A stretch of DNA of 64,000 nt from Staphylococcus hominis subsp. hominis (lineage in GTDB: Bacteria > Bacillota > Bacilli > Staphylococcales > Staphylococcaceae). The stretch spans positions 379 to 64,378 of the forward strand of contig NZ_PPQE01000029.1 of NCBI RefSeq assembly GCF_002901845.1, given 5' to 3'. The notes under the pieces were generated by a model. It was not told where the DNA came from. It did no database searches and was given only the letters and a program-made list of their open reading frames with translations. A program made the translations under genes and the position numbers. Shown one piece after another: positions 17,729-28,995 of this stretch (within the stretch, counting starts at the first letter, position 1; each line of letters begins with the position of its first letter).

Positions 17729-19030
17729 ATGAGAATGGTAGACATCATTGAAAAAAAGCGTGATGGACAGATATTAACTAAAGAAGAAATCGAATTTTTC
17801 ATAGAAGGATATACCAATGGAGATACCCCAGATTATCAAGCTTCTAGTTTAGCGATGGCAATCTTTTTCCAAGATATGAATGAAGAAGAACGTGCAGCTT
17901 TAACTATGGCAATGGTTAATTCAGGTGATGTTATTGATTTATCAAAAATCAATGGTATTAAAGTAGATAAACACTCAACTGGTGGCGTTGGAGATACGAC
18001 GACATTAGTGTTGGCACCATTAGTAGCTGCAGTGGGAGTGCCAGTTGCCAAAATGAGTGGCCGTGGTTTAGGACATACGGGTGGAACGATTGATAAATTA
18101 GAATCTATTGATGGGTTCCATGTTGAAATCTCTGAAGCGGACTTCATTAAACTTGTTAATGAAAATCAAGTTGCAGTGATTGGACAAACTGGCAATTTAA
18201 CACCTGCAGATAAGAAACTATACGCATTAAGAGATGTTACAGGAACAGTTAACTCTATTCCTCTAATCGCATCATCTATCATGAGTAAGAAAATTGCCGC
18301 GGGTGCTGATGCAATCGTCCTAGATGTTAAAACTGGAAATGGTGCATTCATGAAAACATTAGAAGACGCCGAGGCTTTAGCACATGCTATGGTTAGCATA
18401 GGAAATAATGTTGGTAGAAATACAATGGCTATTATTTCAGATATGAGCCAACCACTTGGTCGTGCGATTGGGAATGCTTTAGAATTAAAAGAAGCGATTG
18501 ATACCTTAAATGGTCAGGGACCTGAAGATTTAACTGAACTAGTGTTAACGCTTGGTTCACAAATGGTCGTACTTGCTGAAAGAGCAAATACACTTGAAGA
18601 GGCGCGTCAATTGCTCAATGAAGCCATCGAAAATGGTTCAGCATTAGATAAATTCAAAACATTTTTAGAAAATCAAGGTGGAGATGCTTCAGTTGTCAAT
18701 TTACCGGAGTTATTACCGACTGCCGAATATCAAATTGATTATAAAGCAAAATCAAGTGGTGTAGTTTCAGAGCTTATTGCTAATGAAATTGGAGTTGCTT
18801 CAATGATGTTAGGTGCGGGAAGACAAACGAAAGACGATGACATAGATTTAAGTGTTGGCATTGTGTTGAATAAGAAAGTAGGAGACAAAGTCAATGTAGG
18901 AGAGTCTTTATTAACGATTCACAGTAATCGTGAAAATGTTGATGATGTAATTAAGAAACTTGACGAAAGTATCGAAATTAAAGCGCAAGCAAAAACACCA
19001 ACATTAATTCATAAAATAATTACAGAGTAG
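17729..19030 (+). CDS. pdp: Pyrimidine-nucleoside phosphorylase
   Basis: Phosphorolysis of uridine and (deoxy)thymidine. The 433-residue protein carries the family signature [16 protein letters not shown] near 110, the phosphate loop [12 protein letters not shown] near 80, and a C-terminal domain with the barrel-sandwich fold typical of this group. SD AAAGGGGA precedes the ATG. It is 56 bases after deoC and upstream of deoB in the same direction, so deoxyribose-1-phosphate from it is converted by DeoB and then DeoC. Confidence 0.96.
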   Translation: MRMVDIIEKKRDGQILTKEEIEFFIEGYTNGDTPDYQASSLAMAIFFQDMNEEERAALTMAMVNSGDVIDLSKINGIKVDKHSTGGVGDTTTLVLAPLVAAVGVPVAKMSGRGLGHTGGTIDKLESIDGFHVEISEADFIKLVNENQVAVIGQTGNLTPADKKLYALRDVTGTVNSIPLIASSIMSKKIAAGADAIVLDVKTGNGAFMKTLEDAEALAHAMVSIGNNVGRNTMAIISDMSQPLGRAIGNALELKEAIDTLNGQGPEDLTELVLTLGSQMVVLAERANTLEEARQLLNEAIENGSALDKFKTFLENQGGDASVVNLPELLPTAEYQIDYKAKSSGVVSELIANEIGVASMMLGAGRQTKDDDIDLSVGIVLNKKVGDKVNVGESLLTIHSNRENVDDVIKKLDESIEIKAQAKTPTLIHKIITE

Positions 19031-19041
19031 GAGTGTTAAAT

Positions 19042-20226
19042 ATGACGACACCATTTAAAAGAGTGCATTTAATTGTCATGGATTCAGTAGGTATTGGTGA
19101 AGCACCTGATGCTGCAGCTTTTAATGATGAAGGTTCACACACATTAAAACACACGTTAGAAGGTTTTAACCAATCATTACCTAATTTAGAAAAATTAGGA
19201 TTAGGTAATATTGAAGATTTGCCAGTGGTCAATAAAGTTGAACAACCAGGTGCTTTTTTTACTAAATTAAGTGAAGCTTCTGTTGGAAAAGATACGATGA
19301 CAGGACATTGGGAAATTATGGGACTAAATATCATGCAACCATTTAAAGTTTATCCAAATGGATTTCCTGATGAATTAATTCAAGAGATTGAAGAAATGAC
19401 AGGTCGAAAAGTTGTAGCAAATAAACCTGCTTCAGGTACTGCAATTATTGATGAATTAGGCGAACATCAAATGAAGACAGGAGATTTAATTGTTTATACT
19501 AGTGCAGACCCAGTACTTCAAATTGCTGCACATGAAGATATTATCCCACTTGAAGAATTGTATGATATTTGCGAAAAGGTTCGTGAATTAACTAAAGATC
19601 CTAAGTACTTAATTGGCCGTGTTATTGCACGCCCATATGTAGGTGAACCAGGAAACTTTACACGCACGTCTAATCGTCATGATTATGCACTTAAACCATT
19701 TGGTAAAACAGTAATGAACACATTAAAAGATCATGACTATGATGTTATTGCAATTGGTAAAATTAATGACATTTATGACGGTGAAGGCGTAACAGAAGCA
19801 ATAAGAACTAAAAATAATATGGATGGCATGGATCAGCTCATTAATGTCGTTAAAAAGGACTTTAATGGTATCAGCTTCTTGAATTTAGTGGATTTTGATG
19901 CGTTATATGGTCACCGCAGAGACAAAGACGGTTATGCACAAGCCATTAAAGATTTTGACGAACGCTTACCAGAATTAATTGATCATTTACAAGAAGATGA
20001 TTTAGTTATTATTACGGCAGATCATGGTAATGATCCAATTGCAGAGGGTACTGACCATACGCGAGAATATATTCCAGTGCTTATGTTTAGCCCTAAAATA
20101 GATGCATACCATGAATTATCAGGAGATACAACATTTAGTTCTATTGGTGCAACAATAGCAGATAATTTCAATGTTGAATTGCCAAAATACGGAAAAAGTT
20201 ATTTAAAAGAAATGGGAGTTGAATAA
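19042..20226 (+). CDS. deoB: Phosphopentomutase DeoB
   Basis: Moves phosphate between C1 and C5 of (deoxy)ribose, linking nucleoside phosphorolysis to DeoC and the pentose phosphate pathway. The 394-residue alkaline-phosphatase superfamily protein has [13 protein letters not shown], the phosphothreonine segment [10 protein letters not shown] and the metal site TADHGNDP. I chose the ATG at 19042 with TAGGAG eight bases upstream; a GTG at 19033 overlaps that site. It starts 11 bases after the pdp stop. In S. aureus genomes I recall this gene lies elsewhere. Confidence 0.96.
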   Translation: MTTPFKRVHLIVMDSVGIGEAPDAAAFNDEGSHTLKHTLEGFNQSLPNLEKLGLGNIEDLPVVNKVEQPGAFFTKLSEASVGKDTMTGHWEIMGLNIMQPFKVYPNGFPDELIQEIEEMTGRKVVANKPASGTAIIDELGEHQMKTGDLIVYTSADPVLQIAAHEDIIPLEELYDICEKVRELTKDPKYLIGRVIARPYVGEPGNFTRTSNRHDYALKPFGKTVMNTLKDHDYDVIAIGKINDIYDGEGVTEAIRTKNNMDGMDQLINVVKKDFNGISFLNLVDFDALYGHRRDKDGYAQAIKDFDERLPELIDHLQEDDLVIITADHGNDPIAEGTDHTREYIPVLMFSPKIDAYHELSGDTTFSSIGATIADNFNVELPKYGKSYLKEMGVE

Positions 20227-20228
20227 TT

Positions 20229-20579
20229 ATGAAAATAATGAGATATTTACTAGGTTTAGCATTTGGATCAGCAGGAATACTACATTTTACAAATGAACGT
20301 CAATTTAGATCGATTGTACCGGAGTATTTACCATTACGAAAAACAGCAGTTTTAGTGACAGGCGTATTTGAAATGTTCTTTGGAGTTATGTTATTAGCCA
20401 AAAGACCTGCTGATTGGTTGAAAAAAGGTATTAATGCATTTTTACTTGCAGTTTTACCAGCAAACATTTACATGGCAAGAAAGCAATTACCATTAGGAAA
20501 TAAATCTGTTCCTAAGTGGGCATTATACTTAAGATTACCACTTCAATTCATTTTAATAGCTATCGTAAAAAAATTATAA
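20229..20579 (+). CDS. DoxX-like membrane protein
   Basis: A 116-residue protein with four hydrophobic segments and the DoxX-type opening RYLLGLAFGSAGILHFTN. Its start lies two bases after the deoB stop, and its SD (GGGAG) is inside the deoB end, so it is co-transcribed. DoxX relatives are linked to redox processes at the membrane, but the role here is unknown. Confidence 0.8.
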   Translation: MKIMRYLLGLAFGSAGILHFTNERQFRSIVPEYLPLRKTAVLVTGVFEMFFGVMLLAKRPADWLKKGINAFLLAVLPANIYMARKQLPLGNKSVPKWALYLRLPLQFILIAIVKKL

Positions 20580-20585
20580 TAAAAT

Positions 20586-20638
20586 TTAAATAAACCATAC
20601 CCTACCTAAAGCATTTAGGTAGGGTATGGTTTATTTAA
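20586..20638. terminator. Long bidirectional terminator DoxX-like/luxS
   Basis: A near-perfect 25-bp stem with the core CCATACCCTACCTAAA and its complement around a three-base loop. It separates two convergent genes, with A and T flanks suited to both strands. Confidence 0.93.
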
Positions 20639-20645
20639 TTATTAA

Positions 20646-21116
20646 TTATTTGCCTTCACCAAAAACGTCGTTCCATTGATTACGTTTATCTAAGAATTCT
20701 TTTGCGAGTGCTTTAGCACCTTCAAGAGAATGACTAGCAGCCCAACCGCATTGAACTTCATTGCAAGCAGGAACTTCTGTAGCTTCTAACACATCATTTA
20801 AAGTTTTTTCAACAATATTTAATACATCTTCGTAGTCATCGTGATCAATAAATGAAACATAAAAACCAGTTTGACAACCCATAGGACTTAAATCTACAAC
20901 TTTATCAGAATGATTTCTGACATGTTCAGCCATTAAATGTTCTAATGAATGTAGCGCTGGCATATCCATATGCGCTTTATTTGGTTGTTTAAAACGTAAA
21001 TCATATTTTTTGATAACGTCTCCATTAATCCCTTCCATTGTGCCTGCTAAGCGAATATATGGAGCAACTACTTTTGTATGGTCAAGATTAAAACTTTCAA
21101 CGTTCATTTTAGTCAT
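20646..21116 (-). CDS. luxS: S-ribosylhomocysteine lyase LuxS
   Basis: Splits S-ribosylhomocysteine into homocysteine and the AI-2 precursor DPD in the activated methyl cycle. The 156-residue protein has the metal motif HSLEH (His56, Glu59, His60), the third ligand Cys123 in QCGWAAS, and the catalytic Cys81 in [15 protein letters not shown] lies upstream of the ATG on the minus strand. It is monocistronic and shares the long terminator with the convergent DoxX-like gene. Confidence 0.98.
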   Translation of the reverse strand: MTKMNVESFNLDHTKVVAPYIRLAGTMEGINGDVIKKYDLRFKQPNKAHMDMPALHSLEHLMAEHVRNHSDKVVDLSPMGCQTGFYVSFIDHDDYEDVLNIVEKTLNDVLEATEVPACNEVQCGWAASHSLEGAKALAKEFLDKRNQWNDVFGEGK

Positions 21117-21375
21117 TTTTATTTCCTCCTATAAATACATTGCTTGAATAATATGATTGTAACAAGAGTGCCAATCATTTACAATTTTCTTAATTAAGTG
21201 ATTTAAATACTTATTGTAAGAAAATTTTGTAAATTCAAACGAATTTAATGACAATCTATAGTAAATCCGATAAAATAAGTAATAATTAAATTTAAAGATA
21301 CATCAAGAAATTGATTGACTTGATGTCTAAATAAATATAGATATTAATATTCGTGTATAAAAGGAGTATAGATTG

Positions 21376-22551
21376 ATGAGTAGTAAACAAGAGATATTAG
21401 ACTATATAGAGAATAAAAAGTACGATTATGTCGAAATAAGCCATCGTATACACGAGCGTCCTGAGTTAGGCAATGAAGAGATATTTGCTTCAAGAACATT
21501 AATTGATCAATTAAGAGCAAATGAGTTTGAGATAGAAACAGATATTGCCGGACATGCTACTGGTTTTATTGCAACTTACCAGTCTGAAAAAGAAGGACCA
21601 ACTATAGGATATTTAGCTGAATATGACGCTTTACCTGGTTTAGGTCACGCGTGTGGTCACAATATCATTGGGACAGCAAGTGTATTAGCAGGAGTCGCAC
21701 TTAAACAAGTCATCGACCATATTGGTGGAAAAGTAGTTGTATTAGGATGTCCTGCCGAAGAAGGTGGAGAAAATGGAAGTGCGAAAGCTTCATATGTAAA
21801 AGCCGGTGTGATTGATGATATTGACATTGCACTTATGATTCATCCTGGAAATGAAACATATCCAACGATAAATACATTAGCCGTTGATGTGCTTGATATT
21901 AAATTTTATGGTAAAAGCGCCCACGCTTCAGAAAATGCGGATGAGGCTTTAAATGCATTAGATGCGATGATTTCTTATTTCAATGGTGTAGCTCAATTAC
22001 GTCAACAGATTAAGAAAAGTCATCGTGTACACGGTGTGATTTTAGATGGAGGTAAAGCTGCTAATATTATACCTGATTATACGCATGCAAGATTTTATAC
22101 ACGTGCCACTACTAGAAAAGAACTTGATATTTTAACAGAACGTGTTAATCAAATTGCAAGGGGTGCAGCCATCCAAACGGGTTGTGACTATGAATTTGGT
22201 CCTATTCAAAATGGTGTAAATGAATTTATAAAAACACCTAAACTAGATGAATTATTTGAAAAATACGCCATAGAAGTTGGCGAAGAAGTAAGTTATGATG
22301 ATTTTGGTTTTGGTTCGACAGATACAGGAAATGTTAGTCATATAGTTCCTACGATTCATCCACATGTTAAAATTGGCTCAAGAAATTTAGTAGGTCATAC
22401 ACACCGTTTTAGAGAAGCAGCTGCAAGTGTTCATGGCGATCAAGCTTTGATTCGAGGCGCAAAAATTATTGCTCTTATGGGACTAGAATTAATTGAAAAT
22501 AAAAAACTATTTGATGAGGTTGTAGAGCAACATTCTCAAATAAAGGGGTAA
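21376..22551 (+). CDS. M20-family amidohydrolase (ACY1L2/AbgB-like)
   Basis: A 391-residue zinc hydrolase of the M20D type. Metal residues are in GHACGHN (His91, Cys93), PAEEGGENG (Glu128, Glu129) and MIHPGNE (His156), with a dimerisation lid in the middle. M20D enzymes remove acyl or aminoacyl groups from amides. I chose the ATG at 21376, nine bases after AAGGAG; a TTG at 21373 is also possible. The ATP-grasp gene starts four bases after its stop, so the pair probably acts on related peptide-like compounds. Confidence 0.87.
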   Translation: MSSKQEILDYIENKKYDYVEISHRIHERPELGNEEIFASRTLIDQLRANEFEIETDIAGHATGFIATYQSEKEGPTIGYLAEYDALPGLGHACGHNIIGTASVLAGVALKQVIDHIGGKVVVLGCPAEEGGENGSAKASYVKAGVIDDIDIALMIHPGNETYPTINTLAVDVLDIKFYGKSAHASENADEALNALDAMISYFNGVAQLRQQIKKSHRVHGVILDGGKAANIIPDYTHARFYTRATTRKELDILTERVNQIARGAAIQTGCDYEFGPIQNGVNEFIKTPKLDELFEKYAIEVGEEVSYDDFGFGSTDTGNVSHIVPTIHPHVKIGSRNLVGHTHRFREAAASVHGDQALIRGAKIIALMGLELIENKKLFDEVVEQHSQIKG

Positions 22552-22555
22552 ATAA

Positions 22556-23752
22556 ATGAAAAATGAATATAGTGTTCCAAAGTTAACGTTAAGTGATTTG
22601 TATGATGAAAATATTGTATATAATTCAAGACCTTCTTATGCATTGAATCCTTGGCTCACAACAGAAGAACATCAGTCTAATTTTTTGACTGGTCGTGAAA
22701 TGATTATCGCTAAGGATATGCCGATTGTTGTACACGAAGCGAGTATTACAGATAAGTTACAACAACTATTTGATCTTATTGGTAAAAAAATACCGGAGCA
22801 TCTTTATACATTTAGAAATCGTGAAACGTATGAACGCTTGTTACAAGAGATTATCAATAAAGAAGGGAAAAAAATATATTTTCAATATATCGAAAACAAT
22901 GACATAGTAGAGGACGAAGCGTATGCCATTGATAAAGACGTTTTTGTAGCTTTAAATAATAAATCACGTATTCCTGAATGGACAAATCATAAATATTTAC
23001 CGGATCGTGAAATTGTGTCAATTAGAGACTTCAAAGGTCGTATCAAAGATTGGGATTATCCTTTTGTAATTAAGCCAGGAGATGAATTACCAACTGCAGG
23101 TGGCTATGGCGTAATGATTTGCTATAACGACGAAGACTTAGAAAAAGCAACTAAACGAATATTTGAAGCGGCCCATGCCACCGATAATTTAATCATTGAA
23201 CAAAAAATAGAAGCAGTTAAAAATTATTGTGTCCAATTTGCATATTCTAAAGAAATAGGTATTACCTATCTAGGTACTGCCCATCAAATTACCGATAAAT
23301 ATGGTCTATACGCAGGAAATGAAAATGTGCATGATGTTCCAGAAAAAGTGATTCAAGCTGGTCGTGAAATTATGCAAAATGGAGTGAACTTAGGCTTTAT
23401 TGGTGTGGCAGGATTTGATTTATTATTAGATGAAAATGATAATGTATTTGCTATAGATTTGAATTTTAGACAAAATGGTTCGACAAGCATGTTACTATTG
23501 CAAGATGAATTAAATCCTAACTATCAAAAATTTTATAGTTATTTTTCAAGAGGAGATAATACTCGTTTTTTCAATGTTATTTTAAAATATGTTAAACAAG
23601 GCGTGCTTTATCCTCTTTCGTATTATGACGGTGATTGGTTTGGTAAAGATGAAGTGAAATCTCGCTTTGGATGTATATGGAATGCTGATTCTAAAGAAGA
23701 AGTTGAACAATTAGAACAAGCATTTATTAGTGAACTTGATGATACTAATTAA
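22556..23752 (+). CDS. ATP-grasp ligase, substrate unknown
   Basis: A 398-residue protein with an ATP-grasp domain from about 140 to 330. VIKPGDELPTAGGYGV (171-186) looks like the ATP-binding lysine and glycine loop, LIIEQKIEA (212-220) gives the adenine-side strand, and GFDLLLDENDNVFAIDLNFR (286-305) the metal site, with Asp301 and Asn303 replacing the usual Glu-x-Asn. ATP-grasp enzymes join a carboxylate to an amine through an acyl phosphate. It is coupled to the M20 hydrolase upstream. A ligase plus an amide hydrolase suggests making and turning over a dipeptide or modified amino acid, which is inference. Confidence 0.82.
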   Translation: MKNEYSVPKLTLSDLYDENIVYNSRPSYALNPWLTTEEHQSNFLTGREMIIAKDMPIVVHEASITDKLQQLFDLIGKKIPEHLYTFRNRETYERLLQEIINKEGKKIYFQYIENNDIVEDEAYAIDKDVFVALNNKSRIPEWTNHKYLPDREIVSIRDFKGRIKDWDYPFVIKPGDELPTAGGYGVMICYNDEDLEKATKRIFEAAHATDNLIIEQKIEAVKNYCVQFAYSKEIGITYLGTAHQITDKYGLYAGNENVHDVPEKVIQAGREIMQNGVNLGFIGVAGFDLLLDENDNVFAIDLNFRQNGSTSMLLLQDELNPNYQKFYSYFSRGDNTRFFNVILKYVKQGVLYPLSYYDGDWFGKDEVKSRFGCIWNADSKEEVEQLEQAFISELDDTN

Positions 23753-23856
23753 GTTAGAGTATAGGTTAAATTAACTATAAAAAAGAATATAGATGTTTGA
23801 CGTTAATTTTAATATAATTTAACATTTAATTAGTATATTAAGAGAGAGGGTTTGCA

Positions 23857-24522
23857 ATGGAATATAAGCATAATGACTATTTCAAAGAGATATTAATTAA
23901 TGAAGTCATTATTTTGGCTAGTAAAAATAAAAAATTAATTCGTATTCATCATGAAGATGGTGATTATACAGGGATGTGGACGAATGAAGACATCGCAAAA
24001 GAGTATTTAAATCACTCAGACATTCAATTTGATCGACTATTAAATATTGATATTGATACGTTCGTTACGTATGATATGGATGAATTGTTTGATGAAAGTG
24101 ATAAAATTTTAATCAATACTTCAATTAAAGAAGAGGGACATATTGTCAAAGTTGTAGACATGATGGATGAACTCATGTCTGAATTAGACAAAATTCGTCT
24201 TAAAGAATTTGCAAAAGATATTTCAAAAGAAAATCATGTTTTTGGTTTAACACGTAAAGGGGAAAAAAGATTTATTCTTATTAGTGATAAAGAAAATCAA
24301 AAACCTAATATTATGCCTGTATGGAGTATTAAAAATCGGGCACGAAAAGTTCGTGATAAAGATTTTGAAGAATGTGATTTAATCGAAATCGAAGGTAGTG
24401 TATTTAGTGAATGGCTTGATAAATTAAGAGATAATGATCAAGCTGTTGCAGTAGACTTAAAACCTGGAGTCGTAGGTACCATTGTTTCTCCACAAAAAGT
24501 ATCTAATGAATTATCATTTTAA
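23857..24522 (+). CDS. DUF2750-like protein, unknown function
   Basis: A 221-residue soluble protein. The C-terminal half (about 125-221) has the pattern HVFGLTRKGEKRF, MPVWSIKNRARKV, FSEWLDKL and VGTIVSPQKV that I recall for DUF2750; the N-terminal half looks like a weaker copy (IRIHHEDGDYTGMWTNEDIA). SD AGAGAGGG precedes the ATG. It lies 104 bases after the ATP-grasp gene in the same direction and may share its transcript. No function is known to me. Confidence 0.75.
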   Translation: MEYKHNDYFKEILINEVIILASKNKKLIRIHHEDGDYTGMWTNEDIAKEYLNHSDIQFDRLLNIDIDTFVTYDMDELFDESDKILINTSIKEEGHIVKVVDMMDELMSELDKIRLKEFAKDISKENHVFGLTRKGEKRFILISDKENQKPNIMPVWSIKNRARKVRDKDFEECDLIEIEGSVFSEWLDKLRDNDQAVAVDLKPGVVGTIVSPQKVSNELSF

Positions 24523-24525
24523 ATC

Positions 24526-24569
24526 AAATCCCAATAGGTTTCTTTTTTAAGAAATCTATTGGGATTTTT
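24526..24569 (+). terminator. Terminator after DUF2750-like gene
   Basis: AAATCCCAATAGGTTTCTT pairs with AAGAAATCTATTGGGATTT (one G:T pair) and ends in T. It also faces the convergent coaW gene. Confidence 0.92.
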
Positions 24570-24591
24570 ATGTTAATATTTTTGGTTTGAA

Positions 24592-25392
24592 TTAGCTTAA
24601 ATGAAGGACACCGATTGCACCTGAAAATGCACCATTTTCAATGTAAAAAGGATGGCATCCTCGTAAGACAGTATAATCCTCAATAACTTTTCGTAGTAAG
24701 GGATTATTATTAAAAGAAGACCCAATATAAACAATATTTTTTGTTTGGTATTCACGAGCTACTGTAATCGCCATCGTTGTAATCACTTCTCCAACGACAC
24801 CTACTACAGATGCTAATTTATCTGAGTTAGTAACATGTTCATTCATATTATTTAGTACATTGCCAAAGTTTGCAGCAGTGAGTTCACCAGGAATAGGCGG
24901 TTCAGAATCTTTATATATATGTTTAACTTTTAAATCGATAATATCTCTATTTCCAAATTGAGCGAGATCTGTAAGTGTTTCATAATCAGATATTTCAGTC
25001 AATAAATAACCTAAACCTCGAATCATTCCGCCACCAGTACCAATTCCACCTACACGTTCTTGATGGTGACCGTTATAATAATGTAAAGATGTACCAGTAC
25101 CTATATTTGCAAATATGTATTGATTAATATGATGGCCTTGCTCCTTAAGTAAAATACCTAATCCCCTTGAAGCAGCATCAAACTCAACAAATATTTGGGA
25201 TGATTGTTTGATGTTTTCAGCAATAACGCCTGCGTTACCCCCTGTTAAATTGATTTTTTCGAATTCATTTTGGTTTAACCATTGAATGACTTTATTTATA
25301 TCTGTTGTTAATTCAGTTGACAATGTACGGTGTGTATCATCTTCCATTGCTATTTTAATTAATGTACCGCCGGCATCGATACCTACTCTCAT
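24592..25392 (-). CDS. coaW: Type II pantothenate kinase CoaW
   Basis: Phosphorylates pantothenate, the first step of CoA synthesis. The 266-residue protein is a sugar kinase/actin-fold enzyme with [12 protein letters not shown] at the start, [12 protein letters not shown] and [13 protein letters not shown] in the middle, and [10 protein letters not shown] near 232. Type II PanK in bacteria is a staphylococcal hallmark and, unlike type I, is not inhibited by CoA. I chose the ATG at 25392 with GAGGTG upstream; 21 extra upstream codons from a TTG look untranslated. Confidence 0.95.
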   Translation of the reverse strand: MRVGIDAGGTLIKIAMEDDTHRTLSTELTTDINKVIQWLNQNEFEKINLTGGNAGVIAENIKQSSQIFVEFDAASRGLGILLKEQGHHINQYIFANIGTGTSLHYYNGHHQERVGGIGTGGGMIRGLGYLLTEISDYETLTDLAQFGNRDIIDLKVKHIYKDSEPPIPGELTAANFGNVLNNMNEHVTNSDKLASVVGVVGEVITTMAITVAREYQTKNIVYIGSSFNNNPLLRKVIEDYTVLRGCHPFYIENGAFSGAIGVLHLS

Positions 25393-25572
25393 TTTTTTCA
25401 CCTCTAAAATTAATATATGACAAGTTAATACTATAATAATTTTGACGAATTGCAATTATTTTACAATATTATAAAATAAATGGTAAATATTAGAGTAAAT
25501 AGATCATTTTATAAGATTTAAAGGTTATATATGATATTATTAAAACAACTTTGTGATATAGGGGCTAATTTT

Positions 25573-26433
25573 ATGAGTATAGTAAAGCAATTTGAAAACA
25601 TTATAATTCAAGAATTTGAAGAACAATATCGCGATGATGTCTTAAATTTTGAATTAAGTGAACGACAACAAATTTATTCATCATTACCTAAATCTGTATT
25701 AGAAGATGCTTTAAATGATGAAAATCGAGTAGCTAATATTGCCATTAATGAAAATGGAGATGTAGTAGGATTCTTCGTACTTCATCAATATTATCAACAT
25801 GAAGGATATGATACACCTGAGCATGTCGTTTATGTTCGATCATTGTCTATTAATGAAAAGTTTCAAGGACAAGGCTATGGTACAACTATGATGATGTATT
25901 TACCTCAATATGTTCAAGCATTGTTTCCAGACTTCAATCATTTATATTTAGTTGTTGATACTGAAAATGAAGGGGCCTGGAATGTATATGAACGTGCTGG
26001 ATTCATGCATACAGCTACTAAAGAAGAAGGACCCATCGGTAAAGAACGTTTATACTATTTAGATTTGGATTCTAAACATGTATCGTCATTGAAATTAGTT
26101 GAGAATAAAGATTCAAATATTGCAATGTATCAAATTATTGATTTATTAAAAGATGATCAAAAAGTTGGATTTATTGCACTCGAACATCTAGATACCCATC
26201 TAAAAATCGCCGCAATAGAAGTATATAAAGATCAAAGAAAAGAGGGGATTGCTGGGAGTGCTTTAAGACAACTCCCTACATATGTACGCAAACATTTTAA
26301 AGAAATAAGAAGTATAGGTATTACATTATTTGGAGAAAATAATGAACTTAAGCCATTATGTATTAGTAGCGGCTTTGTTGAGACAGATCAATCAGATGAC
26401 TTAGTTATTTTCAAAAAATATATTAATTACTAA
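25573..26433 (+). CDS. Tandem GNAT acetyltransferase
   Basis: A 286-residue protein with two GNAT-like halves. The first (about 15-150) has the acetyl-CoA loop LSINEKFQGQGYGTTMM (motif Q-x2-G-x-G/A) and a LVVDTENEGAWNVYERAGF end. The second (about 165-286) has KDQRKEGIAGSAL and GENNELKPLCISSGF. The acceptor substrate is unknown. I chose the ATG at 25573, preceded by AGGGG; an ATG at 25531 lacks an SD. It is divergent from coaW. Confidence 0.83.
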   Translation: MSIVKQFENIIIQEFEEQYRDDVLNFELSERQQIYSSLPKSVLEDALNDENRVANIAINENGDVVGFFVLHQYYQHEGYDTPEHVVYVRSLSINEKFQGQGYGTTMMMYLPQYVQALFPDFNHLYLVVDTENEGAWNVYERAGFMHTATKEEGPIGKERLYYLDLDSKHVSSLKLVENKDSNIAMYQIIDLLKDDQKVGFIALEHLDTHLKIAAIEVYKDQRKEGIAGSALRQLPTYVRKHFKEIRSIGITLFGENNELKPLCISSGFVETDQSDDLVIFKKYINY

Positions 26434-26542
26434 TTGAATAGCAATTGCGAAATCATAAAATGTCATTTATAATTTATCTTTGTTACTATTAATAAAAGCA
26501 ATATAAAGATAATAAAATCCTTTGAAAGGAAGTTTAGTTATA

Positions 26543-27073
26543 ATGAAAATTCAAGATTATACTAAAGAAATGGTTGATGAAAAATCATTTATCGATATGG
26601 CTTATACTTTATTACATGATAAAGGGTCAACAATGAATCTCTACGATATTATTGATGAATTTAAAAGCCTTGGTAATTATGAATATGATGAAATTGAAAA
26701 CCGTATTGTACAATTTTATACTGATTTAAATACAGATGGACGTTTCTTAAACGTTGGTGAAAATCAATGGGGATTACGTGATTGGTATTCAGTAGATGAT
26801 ATTGAAGAAAAAATTGCACCAACAATTCAAAAATTTGATATTCTTGATGACGATGATGAAGAAGATGAAAATCTTAAGTTACTTGGCGACGATGAAATGG
26901 ATGATGACGATGATATTCCAGCTCAAACGGATGATCAAGAAACATTAGATGATTCTGATGATAATGAAGAAGATATTGACGGTTCAGATATCGTTATTGA
27001 AGAAGATGATGATGACGACATCGCTGAAGGTGAAGAAGAAGCATTTGAAGATGCAGAAGATTTTAATGACTAA
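26543..27073 (+). CDS. rpoE: RNA polymerase delta subunit RpoE
   Basis: A Firmicutes-specific RNA polymerase subunit that aids promoter selectivity and recycling. The 176-residue protein has a folded HARE-HTH domain (about 1-90, with [10 protein letters not shown] and [15 protein letters not shown]) and a disordered tail of almost pure Asp and Glu from about 105. I chose the ATG at 26543 with AAAGGAAG upstream, which gives the family length. It is followed by the pyrG attenuator; rpoE-pyrG adjacency is conserved in Bacillales. Confidence 0.97.
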   Translation: MKIQDYTKEMVDEKSFIDMAYTLLHDKGSTMNLYDIIDEFKSLGNYEYDEIENRIVQFYTDLNTDGRFLNVGENQWGLRDWYSVDDIEEKIAPTIQKFDILDDDDEEDENLKLLGDDEMDDDDDIPAQTDDQETLDDSDDNEEDIDGSDIVIEEDDDDDIAEGEEEAFEDAEDFND

Positions 27074-27086
27074 ATATTAGTTTTAA

Positions 27087-27114
27087 TTGACTTTTGAATG
27101 AAAAATGTTAAAAT
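27087..27114 (+). promoter_or_regulatory. pyrG promoter
   Basis: TTGACT at 27087-27092 and TAAAAT at 27109-27114 are 16 bases apart. The initial transcribed sequence is GGGCTCC at 27122-27128, seven bases after the -10 box, which is the start required for G reiteration. Confidence 0.88.
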
Positions 27115-27121
27115 TTTATTC

Positions 27122-27199
27122 GGGCTCCTTTAATTAGGACACGTGTATAAATGTTATACGCTCCCCTTACAAATATGTGAGAGGGAGCGATTTTTTTAT
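27122..27199 (+). promoter_or_regulatory. pyrG CTP-sensing attenuator
   Basis: The transcript should start GGGCUCC. A terminator follows, with stem CGCTCCC (27159-27165) pairing with GGGAGCG (27183-27189), an extended upper stem, and T7 after it. In B. subtilis low CTP makes polymerase stall and add extra G at the start; the polyG end then pairs with the C/U-rich terminator arm and prevents termination. All parts of that mechanism are visible here: GGGC start, C-rich left arm, and terminator. Confidence 0.92.
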
Positions 27200-27231
27200 T
27201 TTTAGGAAATGTTTAAATTTTGTAGAGATAG

Positions 27232-28878
<1,647 letters not shown>

Positions 28879-28890
28879 AATATCAAAATA

Positions 28891-28934
28891 GAAGCGGAAC
28901 AGACTACTTTTTAAAGTCTATTCCGCTTCATTTA
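28891..28934 (+). terminator. pyrG terminator
   Basis: GAAGCGGAACAGACT pairs with AGTCTATTCCGCTTC around an eight-base loop. The T tract is weak (ATTTATAT), so termination may be partial. Confidence 0.8.
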
Positions 28935-28995
28935 TATCAATTTATATAGAAGTTAAAGGCTGTACATGTTAAGTATTAATGATTATAAAGTTATT

